Positions 8,115-16,194 of a stretch of DNA of 64,000 nucleotides are shown in pieces. The notes beneath the pieces are model-generated. The model searched no databases. It was given only the letters and a program-made list of their open reading frames with translations, and had not been told where the DNA came from. Source of the DNA: Thiohalophilus sp046483665 (GTDB lineage Bacteria; Pseudomonadota; Gammaproteobacteria; UBA6429; Thiohalophilaceae); contig NZ_JAWOCR010000040.1 of assembly GCF_046483665.1 (NCBI RefSeq), positions 66,046-130,045 of the forward strand, in the 5' to 3' direction. Positions within the stretch are counted from its first letter, which is position 1. The number at the start of each line of letters is the position of its first letter. The position numbers and the translations under genes were made by a program.

Positions 8115-9181
8115 GGTAATTTCTGGATGACGACATCGGCTTGCGGATCGGACAGTTCGATCCGTTCGGCCATGGCCGGTGTGAGATGCACCACACCCTG
8201 TTTGTCGATCAACATTACCTGTTCGATGCTCATGTTGCGGGCAATTTGGGGCCACTTTTCCGGCCCGGCGATGAACAGCGCGGTAGAGGCGGCATCGGCC
8301 GTGGCGCCATCGTGATGAATCACGGTCACGGAGGTGGTCTGATCGGCCGGGTAGCCGGTACGCGGATCGAGAATATGGTGGTAACGCTTGCCGCCATATT
8401 CAAAATAGCGTTCGTAGTCGCCCGAGGTGAACACGGCCTCGTTGTGACGCACATCCAGCCGGGCGATGACGCATTCGGCCTGGTTTTCATCATCGCACTT
8501 TTTGCGCGGATGACGCACACCGATGCGCCAGGGGCGATCGCCGTGGCGACCGATGGCCATGAGATCGCCGCCGGCGTTGACCATGGCATTTGCAATTCCC
8601 ACTGACTGCAGATACTCGATGGAACGTTGCACAGCCTCGCCCTTGGCGATCGCGCCCATATCCAGGCGTACGGCGGGATTGTCGTTGCTGATGCGCACAT
8701 TATCCACCTGGATATCGCTCAGCTGCGGATTCTGCGCCAGCAATTCGTCGATATCTTCCTGAGCGGGTGGAAAGTTGGCGAACAGATCGTCCTGGTGAAA
8801 GCCCCAGAGTCCGATCAGCTTGCCCAACGCCGGGTTGAACAGGCCATCACTCTGTTTAGCCAGCTTGCGGGATTTTTCGAGTAACGGCATGACCGAGATA
8901 TTGCCGGTGAATTCGCCGGTCACCCCCAGCAACTGGTTCATCCTTCCCATAGGGCCGGGGCGCCAGGGATGCCAGGCTTCGTGCATAAAGCTCAGATCCT
9001 CGGACACAGCACTGATGGCCTGATTGGCTTTTTCTTCCTCGACATCCCACAGGGTAATGGTCACCAGGGTGCCGAACACCATCATGGTGGTTTTGTGTTC
9101 CTGCGGTTCGCTCTGGCATCCGCCCAGCAGAATGAAAAAGAAAAGCGGGATTAATAAGACGGTACGACGTGGCATTCGCAT
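8111..9181 (-). CDS. apbE: FAD:protein FMN transferase ApbE (lipoprotein)
   Basis: A 356-residue ApbE with a lipoprotein signal (LIPLFFFILLGGC, Cys near residue 22). Motifs include VRLDMGAIAKGEAV, MVNAGGDLMAIG and HHILDPRTGYPADQTTSVTV, and ATADAASTALFI for the Mg/FAD site. ApbE attaches FMN through a phosphoester to a Thr/Ser of extracytoplasmic electron-transfer proteins such as NqrB/C or RnfG. No flavinylation target with an FMN-binding domain is encoded in this window. It is coupled to the NusG-II gene downstream and follows gshB by 2 nt. Confidence 0.95.
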   Translation of the reverse strand: MRMPRRTVLLIPLFFFILLGGCQSEPQEHKTTMMVFGTLVTITLWDVEEEKANQAISAVSEDLSFMHEAWHPWRPGPMGRMNQLLGVTGEFTGNISVMPLLEKSRKLAKQSDGLFNPALGKLIGLWGFHQDDLFANFPPAQEDIDELLAQNPQLSDIQVDNVRISNDNPAVRLDMGAIAKGEAVQRSIEYLQSVGIANAMVNAGGDLMAIGRHGDRPWRIGVRHPRKKCDDENQAECVIARLDVRHNEAVFTSGDYERYFEYGGKRYHHILDPRTGYPADQTTSVTVIHHDGATADAASTALFIAGPEKWPQIARNMSIEQVMLIDKQGVVHLTPAMAERIELSDPQADVVIQKLP

Positions 9182-9183
9182 GA

Positions 9184-10134
9184 CTATCGGTTTAAATGTT
9201 GTTCGATGTTTTGCATTAACTGATCGGCAATATTCAGCTGGTATTGCTCATCCAGTTCGCGAATACAGGTTGGAGAGGTGACGTTGATTTCAGTCAGATA
9301 ATCGCCGATTACATCCAGCCCGACGAAGATCAATCCCTTTTCGCGCAATACCGGTGCCACCTGTGCGCAGATACGGTAATCGTTGTCATTAAGAGGTACA
9401 CCCATGCCGCGTCCGCCCACCGCCAGGTTGGCGCGGGTCTCGCCTTTGGCCGGGATACGCGCCAGGGCATAGGGGATCGGCTCGCCGTCGATCAGCAGGA
9501 TGCGCTTGTCCCCCTCGCTGATCTCGGGAATAAAGCGCTGCGCCATGATCAAACGATGGCCGTGGCGGGTCATGGTCTCCAGAATGACGCCGGTATTGAG
9601 CCCCTCCTGTTGCAGACGATACACCGAACTGCCGCCCATACTGTCGAGCGGTTTGACAATAATATCCCCGTGCTTGTTCAAAAACTCGCGCAGTTGCGCC
9701 GGTTGACTGCTGACCAGGGTCGGCGGCATGCAGTCGGCAAACCAGGCGGTGAAGAGTTTTTCATTGGCGTCGCGCAGGCTTTGCGGTTTGTTGACCACCA
9801 GGGTCCCCCGGGTCTCTGCCAGTTCGAGCAGGTGGGTGGCATACAGAAAATCGAGATCGAACGGCGGATCCTTGCGCATCAGGATGACATCCAGCTCATC
9901 CAGCGCCAGTGCCTGTTCGCGGCCCAGTGCGTACCAGTTATCGGAGTCGGCCTTAACGGTCAGAGGCCGGCTGCGGGCGCCGGGACGTTTGCCGTCGAGA
10001 TAGAGATCGGGCTGCTCCATATAGTGCAGCTGCCAGCCTCGTTGGCTGGCGGCCAGCAACATGGCCAGCGTGGAGTCTTTTTTGTAGTTGATGGCCTCAA
10101 TGGGGTCCATCACAACACCGAGCTTGACGGTCAT
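9184..10134 (-). CDS. gshB: Glutathione synthetase
   Basis: A 316-residue ATP-grasp enzyme that ligates glycine to gamma-glutamylcysteine. The N-terminal VVMDPIEAINYKKDST, the central VKPLDSMGGSSVYRL, and GRGMGVPLNDND and INVTSPTCIRELD near the end are all canonical GshB motifs. It follows gshA after 4 nt, so both steps of glutathione synthesis sit in one transcription unit, and apbE follows after 2 nt. Confidence 0.97.
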   Translation of the reverse strand: MTVKLGVVMDPIEAINYKKDSTLAMLLAASQRGWQLHYMEQPDLYLDGKRPGARSRPLTVKADSDNWYALGREQALALDELDVILMRKDPPFDLDFLYATHLLELAETRGTLVVNKPQSLRDANEKLFTAWFADCMPPTLVSSQPAQLREFLNKHGDIIVKPLDSMGGSSVYRLQQEGLNTGVILETMTRHGHRLIMAQRFIPEISEGDKRILLIDGEPIPYALARIPAKGETRANLAVGGRGMGVPLNDNDYRICAQVAPVLREKGLIFVGLDVIGDYLTEINVTSPTCIRELDEQYQLNIADQLMQNIEQHLNR

Positions 10135-10138
10135 GGTA

Positions 10139-11434
10139 TCAGGGATGCTCGGCGTATTCGCGGGCGGCGGCCAGCAGGGCCAGGCGGGCGATCACCCCGT
10201 AGGCATAGAAGCGATTGGGATCGGCGTCCGGTGCTTTGTTTTCGTCCGGGGCATTACAGGTTTCGGCGAAGGCGAGCGGTTCGAAATGCATGCCGGGGGC
10301 GTTGAGGTTCTCGTTGGCGCCCCGTTCCTTGTGTACCCGATAGAAGCCGCCGACCACAAAGTGATCCAGCATATAGACCACCGGTTCGGCGACCGCCTGT
10401 TGATCGCCCCAGGTCTCAAAGGTATAGACCCCTTCCTGCATAATCACCTGGGTCACCGCCTGTCCGCCCTTGCTCTTGGACATTTTAGTGCGCTGTTTGC
10501 GATTGAGCTCCAGCGCCTCTTCGGCCGATTGGACGGCCATGATGCCCATGCCGTAGGTACCGGCGTCGGCCTTGATAATGACGTAGGGCGGTTTGTCGAT
10601 GTTGTATTCATCGTATTTGTCCTGAATGTCGGCCAGCAGCCGTGTGACATTCTTGTGCAGACATTCCTCGCCTTCGCGTTTCATGAAGTTGATCTCGCCA
10701 CAGTTGCGAAACAGCGGGTCGATCAGCCAGGGATCGATCTCGGCCATCGTGGCAAATTCGCGGGCGACCGAGCGATAGTGGGCAAAGTGTTCGGACTTGA
10801 GGCGATCAGCCCAGCCCAGATTGAGCGGCGGGATCACTTTTTGTTCCAGCCCTTCGAGCAGAACCGGTCGGCCGCCAGAGAGATCATTATTGAGCAGGGC
10901 GACACACGGGTCGAAATCCCCGATTTTCAGCCGGGCGTCGTCGCGCTCGGGTTTTTCCAGCAGAACCCGGCGTCCGGAAGGCAACTCGATGGTTTGTGGC
11001 AGTTCCAGATCCGCCATGAGGCTGGCGACGCGAACTTCGAACCCGCCCTTGCGCAGGATATCCATCAGCGTCGCGACACTTTCCATATAATAGGTATTGC
11101 GGCTGTGGCTTTCGGGAATCAGCAGGATCTTGGCCGCATCAGGACAGACCCGTTCCACGGCTGCCTGGGCTGCCTGAATACACAGCGGCATGAACGCGTC
11201 ATTGAGATTGTTGAAGCCGGCGGGAAACAGATTGGTATCGACCGGCGCCAGCTTGAAACCGGCGTTGCGCAGATCCACCGAGGCGTAAAACGGTGCCGGG
11301 GTCTTGAGCCACTCACTGCGAAACCAGGCTTCGATGTGTGCCTGGTGGGTCAACAGATGGGACTCTATGTCGTACAGCGGACCCGACAGGGCCGTAGTTA
11401 GATGGGGAACGGCATGCAGATGCTCAACACTCAT
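10139..11434 (-). CDS. gshA: Glutamate-cysteine ligase (Acidithiobacillus-type GshA)
   Basis: A 431-residue enzyme of the GshA class found in Acidithiobacillus and other sulfur oxidisers, distinct from E. coli GshA. Recognisable parts are LLIPESHSRNTYYMES, VALLNNDLSGGRPVLLEG, YVIIKADAGTYGMGIM and EPVVYMLDHFVVGGFYRVH, arranged as an ATP-grasp-like ligase. I start at the ATG at 11432-11434 (MSVEHLHAV); a longer frame to 11533 adds 33 low-complexity residues without family support. It catalyses the first step of glutathione synthesis and precedes gshB. Confidence 0.88.
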   Translation of the reverse strand: MSVEHLHAVPHLTTALSGPLYDIESHLLTHQAHIEAWFRSEWLKTPAPFYASVDLRNAGFKLAPVDTNLFPAGFNNLNDAFMPLCIQAAQAAVERVCPDAAKILLIPESHSRNTYYMESVATLMDILRKGGFEVRVASLMADLELPQTIELPSGRRVLLEKPERDDARLKIGDFDPCVALLNNDLSGGRPVLLEGLEQKVIPPLNLGWADRLKSEHFAHYRSVAREFATMAEIDPWLIDPLFRNCGEINFMKREGEECLHKNVTRLLADIQDKYDEYNIDKPPYVIIKADAGTYGMGIMAVQSAEEALELNRKQRTKMSKSKGGQAVTQVIMQEGVYTFETWGDQQAVAEPVVYMLDHFVVGGFYRVHKERGANENLNAPGMHFEPLAFAETCNAPDENKAPDADPNRFYAYGVIARLALLAAAREYAEHP

Positions 11435-11789
11435 GGATTTTCTCGCTGGCTTTTCACTACCTGAATATAGTGAAATACTACCCCAAGTTGGCGCTGGGCG
11501 CAGGCCCCACCGTCCCTGATTCACCAATAACAAAATAAAGTATCGAAAGAACCTGCCGTTATATGCTGGAGCATGTCCCGTGGGACACCATTGTCCTGAA
11601 TCGGTGAGCCGGATAACCGTTATACGCAGACAAAATTATTGAGAAAATATACGGACTTATGGATTGTTTCTCAAATCTGTGTTAAATAACTGAAACACTG
11701 GGCTATACTCGGTTTATGAGAATGAGAATAATTTTCAATTTGGTCCAGCCATTCAACGCAGGTGGGTACAGGTGTTGGCAGAGCAAGCA
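11435..11789. promoter_or_regulatory. Divergent intergenic region driving gshA (-) and the pil-chp cluster (+)
   Basis: The 355-bp gap between divergent operons has no supportable gene. For the plus strand a TATACT -10-like hexamer lies at 11704-11709, with GTTAAA 17 bp upstream at 11681-11686; the -35 match is weak. The AT-rich stretch 11640-11760 is the most promoter-like part. Confidence 0.35.
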
Positions 11790-12173
11790 ATGACAGATAG
11801 TTATGAAGGTCTCAAGGTCCTGGTCATCGATGATAGCAAGACCATCCGTCGAACCGCCGAGACACTGTTAAAGAAAGTCGGGTGTGAAGTCATCACCGCC
11901 GAGGACGGCTTTGAAGCCCTGTCCAAGATCGCGGATACCCATCCGGACATTATATTTGTCGATATTATGATGCCTCGACTCGATGGTTATCAGACCACGG
12001 CCCTGATCAAGAACAACAAGGTTTTCCGGGAGACACCGGTGGTTATGCTGTCCAGCAAGGATGGCCTGTTCGATCGGGCGCGCGGGCGTATTGTCGGCTC
12101 GGAACAATACCTGACCAAGCCTTTTACCAAGGAAGAATTGCTCGGGGCGATCAAGTCGCTGGTACTGGAATAA
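11790..12173 (+). CDS. pilG: Twitching motility response regulator PilG
   Basis: A CheY-like single receiver domain of 127 residues (133 if a GTG at 11772 is used). The phospho-acceptor is D58 in FVDIMMPRLDGY, with acidic pair DD near residue 14 and the switch Lys in YLTKPFTKEELL. The sequence IDDSKTIRRTAETLLKKVGC is a hallmark of PilG. In P. aeruginosa PilG is phosphorylated by ChpA and promotes type IV pilus extension and cAMP production. First gene of the Chp cluster. Confidence 0.95.
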   Translation: MTDSYEGLKVLVIDDSKTIRRTAETLLKKVGCEVITAEDGFEALSKIADTHPDIIFVDIMMPRLDGYQTTALIKNNKVFRETPVVMLSSKDGLFDRARGRIVGSEQYLTKPFTKEELLGAIKSLVLE

Positions 12174-12232
12174 GCGGGTGATAACGGGATAACGAGCAAG
12201 ATAAAGTCAAGTTTTTCAGGAGGTTATGTTAG

Positions 12233-12598
12233 ATGGCGCGGATACTGATTGTCGATGATTCCCCGACCGAGACCCACGTGCTCAAGGGAGTTCTGGAAAA
12301 AAACGGCCATCAGGTCGATGCGGTGGACAATGCCGAAGCGGGTATCTCCCGAACCAAAGAGTCCCGCCCCGATCTGGTGCTGATGGATGTGGTAATGCCG
12401 GGAATGAATGGTTTTCAGGCGACCCGCGCATTGAGCAAGGATCCTGAAACCCAGCATATTCCGATCATCATCGTGACCACCAAGGATCAGGAAACCGATC
12501 GTGTCTGGGGGATGCGTCAGGGCGCCCGGGATTACATCACCAAGCCGGTGGACGAGACGGAACTCAATAACAAGATTAACGCCGTTCTGGGCGGTTGA
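12233..12598 (+). CDS. pilH: Twitching motility response regulator PilH
   Basis: A 121-residue receiver domain with D52 as the phospho-acceptor (LVLMDVVMPGMNG) and the Lys of DYITKPVDETEL. It has a strong AGGAGG ribosome site upstream (12219-12224). PilH is the second CheY-like output of the Chp system and in Pseudomonas counteracts PilG. The stop overlaps the possible TTG start of pilI by 4 nt. Confidence 0.95.
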   Translation: MARILIVDDSPTETHVLKGVLEKNGHQVDAVDNAEAGISRTKESRPDLVLMDVVMPGMNGFQATRALSKDPETQHIPIIIVTTKDQETDRVWGMRQGARDYITKPVDETELNNKINAVLGG

Positions 12599-12603
12599 GT
12601 ACG

Positions 12604-13155
12604 ATGGCGGCGGTTCAGAGCCAGGAGCCGTTTGCGCTGCTGCAGGAGATCGAAACGCGCAGCCAGCAAAAAGCGCTGGGGTTGCCGCAAAAGGCCGAGG
12701 TGCGCCGGACCTGGTCGGGGATTGGTTTTCGTATTGGTGAGCAGTATCTGGTTTCGCCCACCGATGAGGTACTCGAGATCCTCAAATATCCACCGTTGAC
12801 CCGGGTGCCCAGTGCGCTTTCCTGGGTCAAGGGGATTGCCAATGTCCGTGGCAGTCTGGTCCCGGTGATGGATCTCAAAGCCTTTTTGGAAGAGGCGCCG
12901 ATCAAACTGGCCCGCGAGTCGCGGGTTCTGGTGATCCAGCAGGGCGGCTTTACCAGTGGCCTGCTGGTGGAAGAAGTACTGGGAATGCGTCATTTTTTTG
13001 AAGAAGAGCGCAGTGAGCAGCTGCCAGGCTTTTCCGCCAATCTGATGACCTATCTTGGCGGTGCGTTCAAACAGGGGAATCAGGTCTGGGGCATTTTCGA
13101 TATGCGCAATCTGGCGAAAAGCCCCCGGTTTATGGAAGTCGCCTCACGTGGTTAG
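12604..13155 (+). CDS. pilI: CheW-like adaptor PilI
   Basis: A CheW-domain scaffold protein of 183 residues that links PilJ to ChpA. Visible CheW elements are IGFRIGEQYLVSPTDEVLEI, WVKGIANVRGSLVPVMDL and GLLVEEVLGMRHF. I take the ATG at 12604; a TTG at 12595, overlapping the pilH stop, would add three residues. It sits between pilH and pilJ as in other Chp clusters. Confidence 0.93.
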   Translation: MAAVQSQEPFALLQEIETRSQQKALGLPQKAEVRRTWSGIGFRIGEQYLVSPTDEVLEILKYPPLTRVPSALSWVKGIANVRGSLVPVMDLKAFLEEAPIKLARESRVLVIQQGGFTSGLLVEEVLGMRHFFEEERSEQLPGFSANLMTYLGGAFKQGNQVWGIFDMRNLAKSPRFMEVASRG

Positions 13156-13248
13156 AGGTGTCATGCAACAGCCTGTTGCGGCAAGGCGACGGGGCTGGAC
13201 AACGAAAACAATGCCGGCAGGCACGAATGCGATGGCAGGAGTAAAGCA

Positions 13249-15276
13249 ATGAAATTCAAAGGTCTCAGTTTAAAAGGAGAGATACCGACAGGGCGTCTGA
13301 TCGCGCTATTGGGATTTGCGCTGCTGGCGTCGGTATTGCTCATGGGCGGAAGCTTCTTCCTCAACGCCCAGAAAGAAGCGGAAGACGTGGAATATGTTAA
13401 CCGTACCGGTGGTCAGCGAGTTCTCTCACAGGAGATCGCCAAGTTCGCCAGTCAGGCGGCACGCGGTGAACTGGATGCCTTCCCGAAGCTTTCGCAGGTC
13501 CGTAACCAGTTCGAGGATATTGTTCGCTGGCAATCACAACGGACACCGCCTGAAGCCCGTGCCGAGTTGAATGAACTCAACAAGTCCTGGCAGCAGTATC
13601 GTAGCAACGTGGACGTCATCTTGAAAAACCGCGACGTGGTAACCACCATGCGCGAACATATTCAGAACATTAATGAACAAATTCCCAACCTGCTGGCCCT
13701 TTCCGATGAAGTAGTCGCCACCATGACCGAACAGCAGGCCCCGGCGGATCAGGTCTATATCGCCACCCGTCAGTTGATGTTGACCCAGCGTATTCACAGT
13801 AACGTTAACCGGGTGCTGGCCGGGGGCGAGGAAGCGGTGACCGCCGCGGACCGCTTCGGCCGGGATGCCGCCCTGTTCGGTCGCGTTATCGAAGATATGT
13901 TGCGCGGTAATCGTAACATGGACATTCGTCGCATCACCGATCCCGCATCGCGCGAGAAACTGGAGCAGGTACAGGAACAGTTCCGTTCCCTGCGTAGCCA
14001 GGTTGGCGGTATTCTGGAACGTTCTCCGGAAATGTTCGACGTCTCCAACGCGGCCGAAGGGGTACTCAACCAGTCGGATGTAGTGCTGGCCAACATCGAG
14101 CAACTGGGTGATGCCTATGCCAGCGCGATCAAGCTGCGTTACGAGACCTTGCTGGTTTATGCCTTCGCGGCGTTAACCGTCGTGCTGTTGATTCTGATGG
14201 GGATTCTCTACTGGCGGGATTCCCGCAAACGACTGCTGGAGACTGAATCACAGCGTGCCGAAATCGCCCAGACCAATGCCCAGAACCAGGAAGCGATCCT
14301 GCGACTGCTGGATGAAATGGGTGACCTGGCCGACGGTGACCTTACCGTGAACGCGACGGTTACCGAGGATATCACCGGTGCCATTGCCGACTCTATCAAC
14401 TACGCCATTGACGCCTTGCGTGGCCTGGTATCAGCGATTAACGACACGACCCAGCAGGTTTCCTCGGCGGCGCAGCAGAGTCAGGCCACGGCCATGCATC
14501 TGGCCGAGGCCTCGGATCATCAGGCCCAGCAGATCACCGGCGCCAGCACCGCGATTAACGAAATGGCTGTCTCTATCGAGGGCGTGTCCAATAACGCGAC
14601 TGAACTGGCTGACGAAGCACAGCGCGCGGTACAGATTGCGGGCAAGGGTTCCGACGCAGTGCAACGCACCATCCACGGCATGGATACCATCCGCGAGCAG
14701 ATTCAGGAAACTTCCAAGCGTATCAAACGCCTGGGTGAGTCATCACAGGAAATCGGTGACATCGTGGAACTGATCAACGATATCGCCGAGCAGACTAACA
14801 TTCTGGCTCTGAATGCCGCTATCCAGGCGGCTATGGCCGGTGAAGCGGGTCGCGGTTTTGCGGTGGTTGCGGACGAGGTGCAGCGACTGGCGGAACGCTC
14901 CGGTGATGCGACCCGTCAGATCGATGCACTGGTAAAAGCCATTCAGTCGGACACCAACGAAGCGGTCGCGTCGATGGAAGAAAGTACCGCCGGGGTAGTT
15001 CACGGGGCCAGGCTGGCCCAGGACGCCGGTACGGCACTGGAGGAAATCGAATCGGTATCCAGTAATCTGGCGGAACTGATTGAGCATATCTCCAATGCCG
15101 CAAAACAGCAGGCGACAGCGGCTACCAACATTTCCGATACCATGAACGTCATTCAGGAAATCACCACCCAGACCTCGGCCGGTACCAACGAGACCGCGGC
15201 GTCTATCGGGAATCTGGCCGAACTGGCGAACGAACTGCGCCATTCCGTTGCGGGCTTCCGCTTGCCGCAGCAATAA
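13249..15276 (+). CDS. pilJ: Type IV pilus chemoreceptor PilJ
   Basis: A 675-residue methyl-accepting chemotaxis protein. It has a first membrane helix at about residues 18-39, a periplasmic region with two PilJ-type helical modules up to about residue 298, a second helix at about 300-322, a HAMP region, and a cytoplasmic coiled-coil signalling domain. The hairpin tip ILALNAAIQAAMAGEAGRGF is canonical for PilJ (Ile and Gln where enteric MCPs have Leu and Glu). In Pseudomonas PilJ senses pilus retraction and surface contact. A 93-bp gap separates it from pilI. Confidence 0.96.
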   Translation: MKFKGLSLKGEIPTGRLIALLGFALLASVLLMGGSFFLNAQKEAEDVEYVNRTGGQRVLSQEIAKFASQAARGELDAFPKLSQVRNQFEDIVRWQSQRTPPEARAELNELNKSWQQYRSNVDVILKNRDVVTTMREHIQNINEQIPNLLALSDEVVATMTEQQAPADQVYIATRQLMLTQRIHSNVNRVLAGGEEAVTAADRFGRDAALFGRVIEDMLRGNRNMDIRRITDPASREKLEQVQEQFRSLRSQVGGILERSPEMFDVSNAAEGVLNQSDVVLANIEQLGDAYASAIKLRYETLLVYAFAALTVVLLILMGILYWRDSRKRLLETESQRAEIAQTNAQNQEAILRLLDEMGDLADGDLTVNATVTEDITGAIADSINYAIDALRGLVSAINDTTQQVSSAAQQSQATAMHLAEASDHQAQQITGASTAINEMAVSIEGVSNNATELADEAQRAVQIAGKGSDAVQRTIHGMDTIREQIQETSKRIKRLGESSQEIGDIVELINDIAEQTNILALNAAIQAAMAGEAGRGFAVVADEVQRLAERSGDATRQIDALVKAIQSDTNEAVASMEESTAGVVHGARLAQDAGTALEEIESVSSNLAELIEHISNAAKQQATAATNISDTMNVIQEITTQTSAGTNETAASIGNLAELANELRHSVAGFRLPQQ

Positions 15277-15303
15277 GCGCGCGTCGTACTGGAGGAAGGT
15301 CGA

Positions 15304-16194
15304 TTGACGGCTGTGCAGAACAAATCGTTGCCGGACATTTTTCCATCCATGCAGATGGATGAGGATCAGTTCGGCCGCTGGGCTGCCCTGTTGGAAGAGC
15401 GCACCGGTATACATTTGCCCGAACGACGCCGCTCTTTCCTTATTTCCAGCCTGAATATCCGCATGCGCGAGCTGGGACTGGACGATTATGAAGCCTATTT
15501 CCAGCATCTGATGAGCGGCACTCGCGGGGCGGTGGAGTGGGAAATTCTGGTCGACCGCCTGACTGTCCACGAAACCCGTTTCTATCGTGATGACCAGGCT
15601 CTCAGCGTGGTGCGTCGACACGCCCGAGAATGGCTGGAACAAGATGCCGTAGAACGCGAGCGTTTTGAACTGTGGAGCGTCGGCTGCGCTACCGGTGAAG
15701 AAGCCTATTCACTGGCGATTTTGCTTGATGATCTGTTCACCCGTAAAGGCAGCCGGGCGTATCTGGGTATTACAGCTACCGATGTCAGCACGGCGTCTTT
15801 GAGTGCCGGGCGTAAGGGACTCTATCATCGTAACCGGATCAAGAATCTACCCGAGGCGTTACAGTCCCGTTATTTCGAAAGTGTCGATGAACAACACGTA
15901 CAGGTGATGCCCGCGCTTCAGCAGCGGGTCTGTTTCATGCGCCAGAATCTGCTGGAGCTGAAGCAGGCACAAATGGGACAGATGAATATTATTTTTTGTC
16001 AGAATGTGTTGATTTATTTTCCACGCGAGCGGCGGTTACAGATACTCGATTATCTGGTGGAGCATCTCAAACCGGGTGGTCTGCTGGTACTGGGCGCCGG
16101 CGAGATCATTGACTGGCATAATCCGTCCGTACGCAGTGAAAGCTTTCAGGGTGTCCTCGCCTACCGGCGGGTCGCTCAGGAGATTCGGGCATGA
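15304..16194 (+). CDS. pilK: CheR-type methyltransferase PilK
   Basis: A 296-residue SAM-dependent protein glutamate methyltransferase expected to methylate PilJ. It has the CheR N-terminal helical part, the SAM motif LWSVGCATGEEAYSLAI, the ITATDVSTASL strand, and NIIFCQNVLIYFPRERR. The start is TTG at 15304, supported by a GGAGG site 8 nt upstream and by the gene's place after pilJ. Its stop overlaps the chpA ATG (ATGA). Confidence 0.93.
   Translation: MTAVQNKSLPDIFPSMQMDEDQFGRWAALLEERTGIHLPERRRSFLISSLNIRMRELGLDDYEAYFQHLMSGTRGAVEWEILVDRLTVHETRFYRDDQALSVVRRHAREWLEQDAVERERFELWSVGCATGEEAYSLAILLDDLFTRKGSRAYLGITATDVSTASLSAGRKGLYHRNRIKNLPEALQSRYFESVDEQHVQVMPALQQRVCFMRQNLLELKQAQMGQMNIIFCQNVLIYFPRERRLQILDYLVEHLKPGGLLVLGAGEIIDWHNPSVRSESFQGVLAYRRVAQEIRA

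Noticed and set aside
10088..11401. A 437-codon open frame opposite gshA
   Set aside because: Antisense shadow of gshA, whose ATP-grasp-like motifs are intact on the minus strand.
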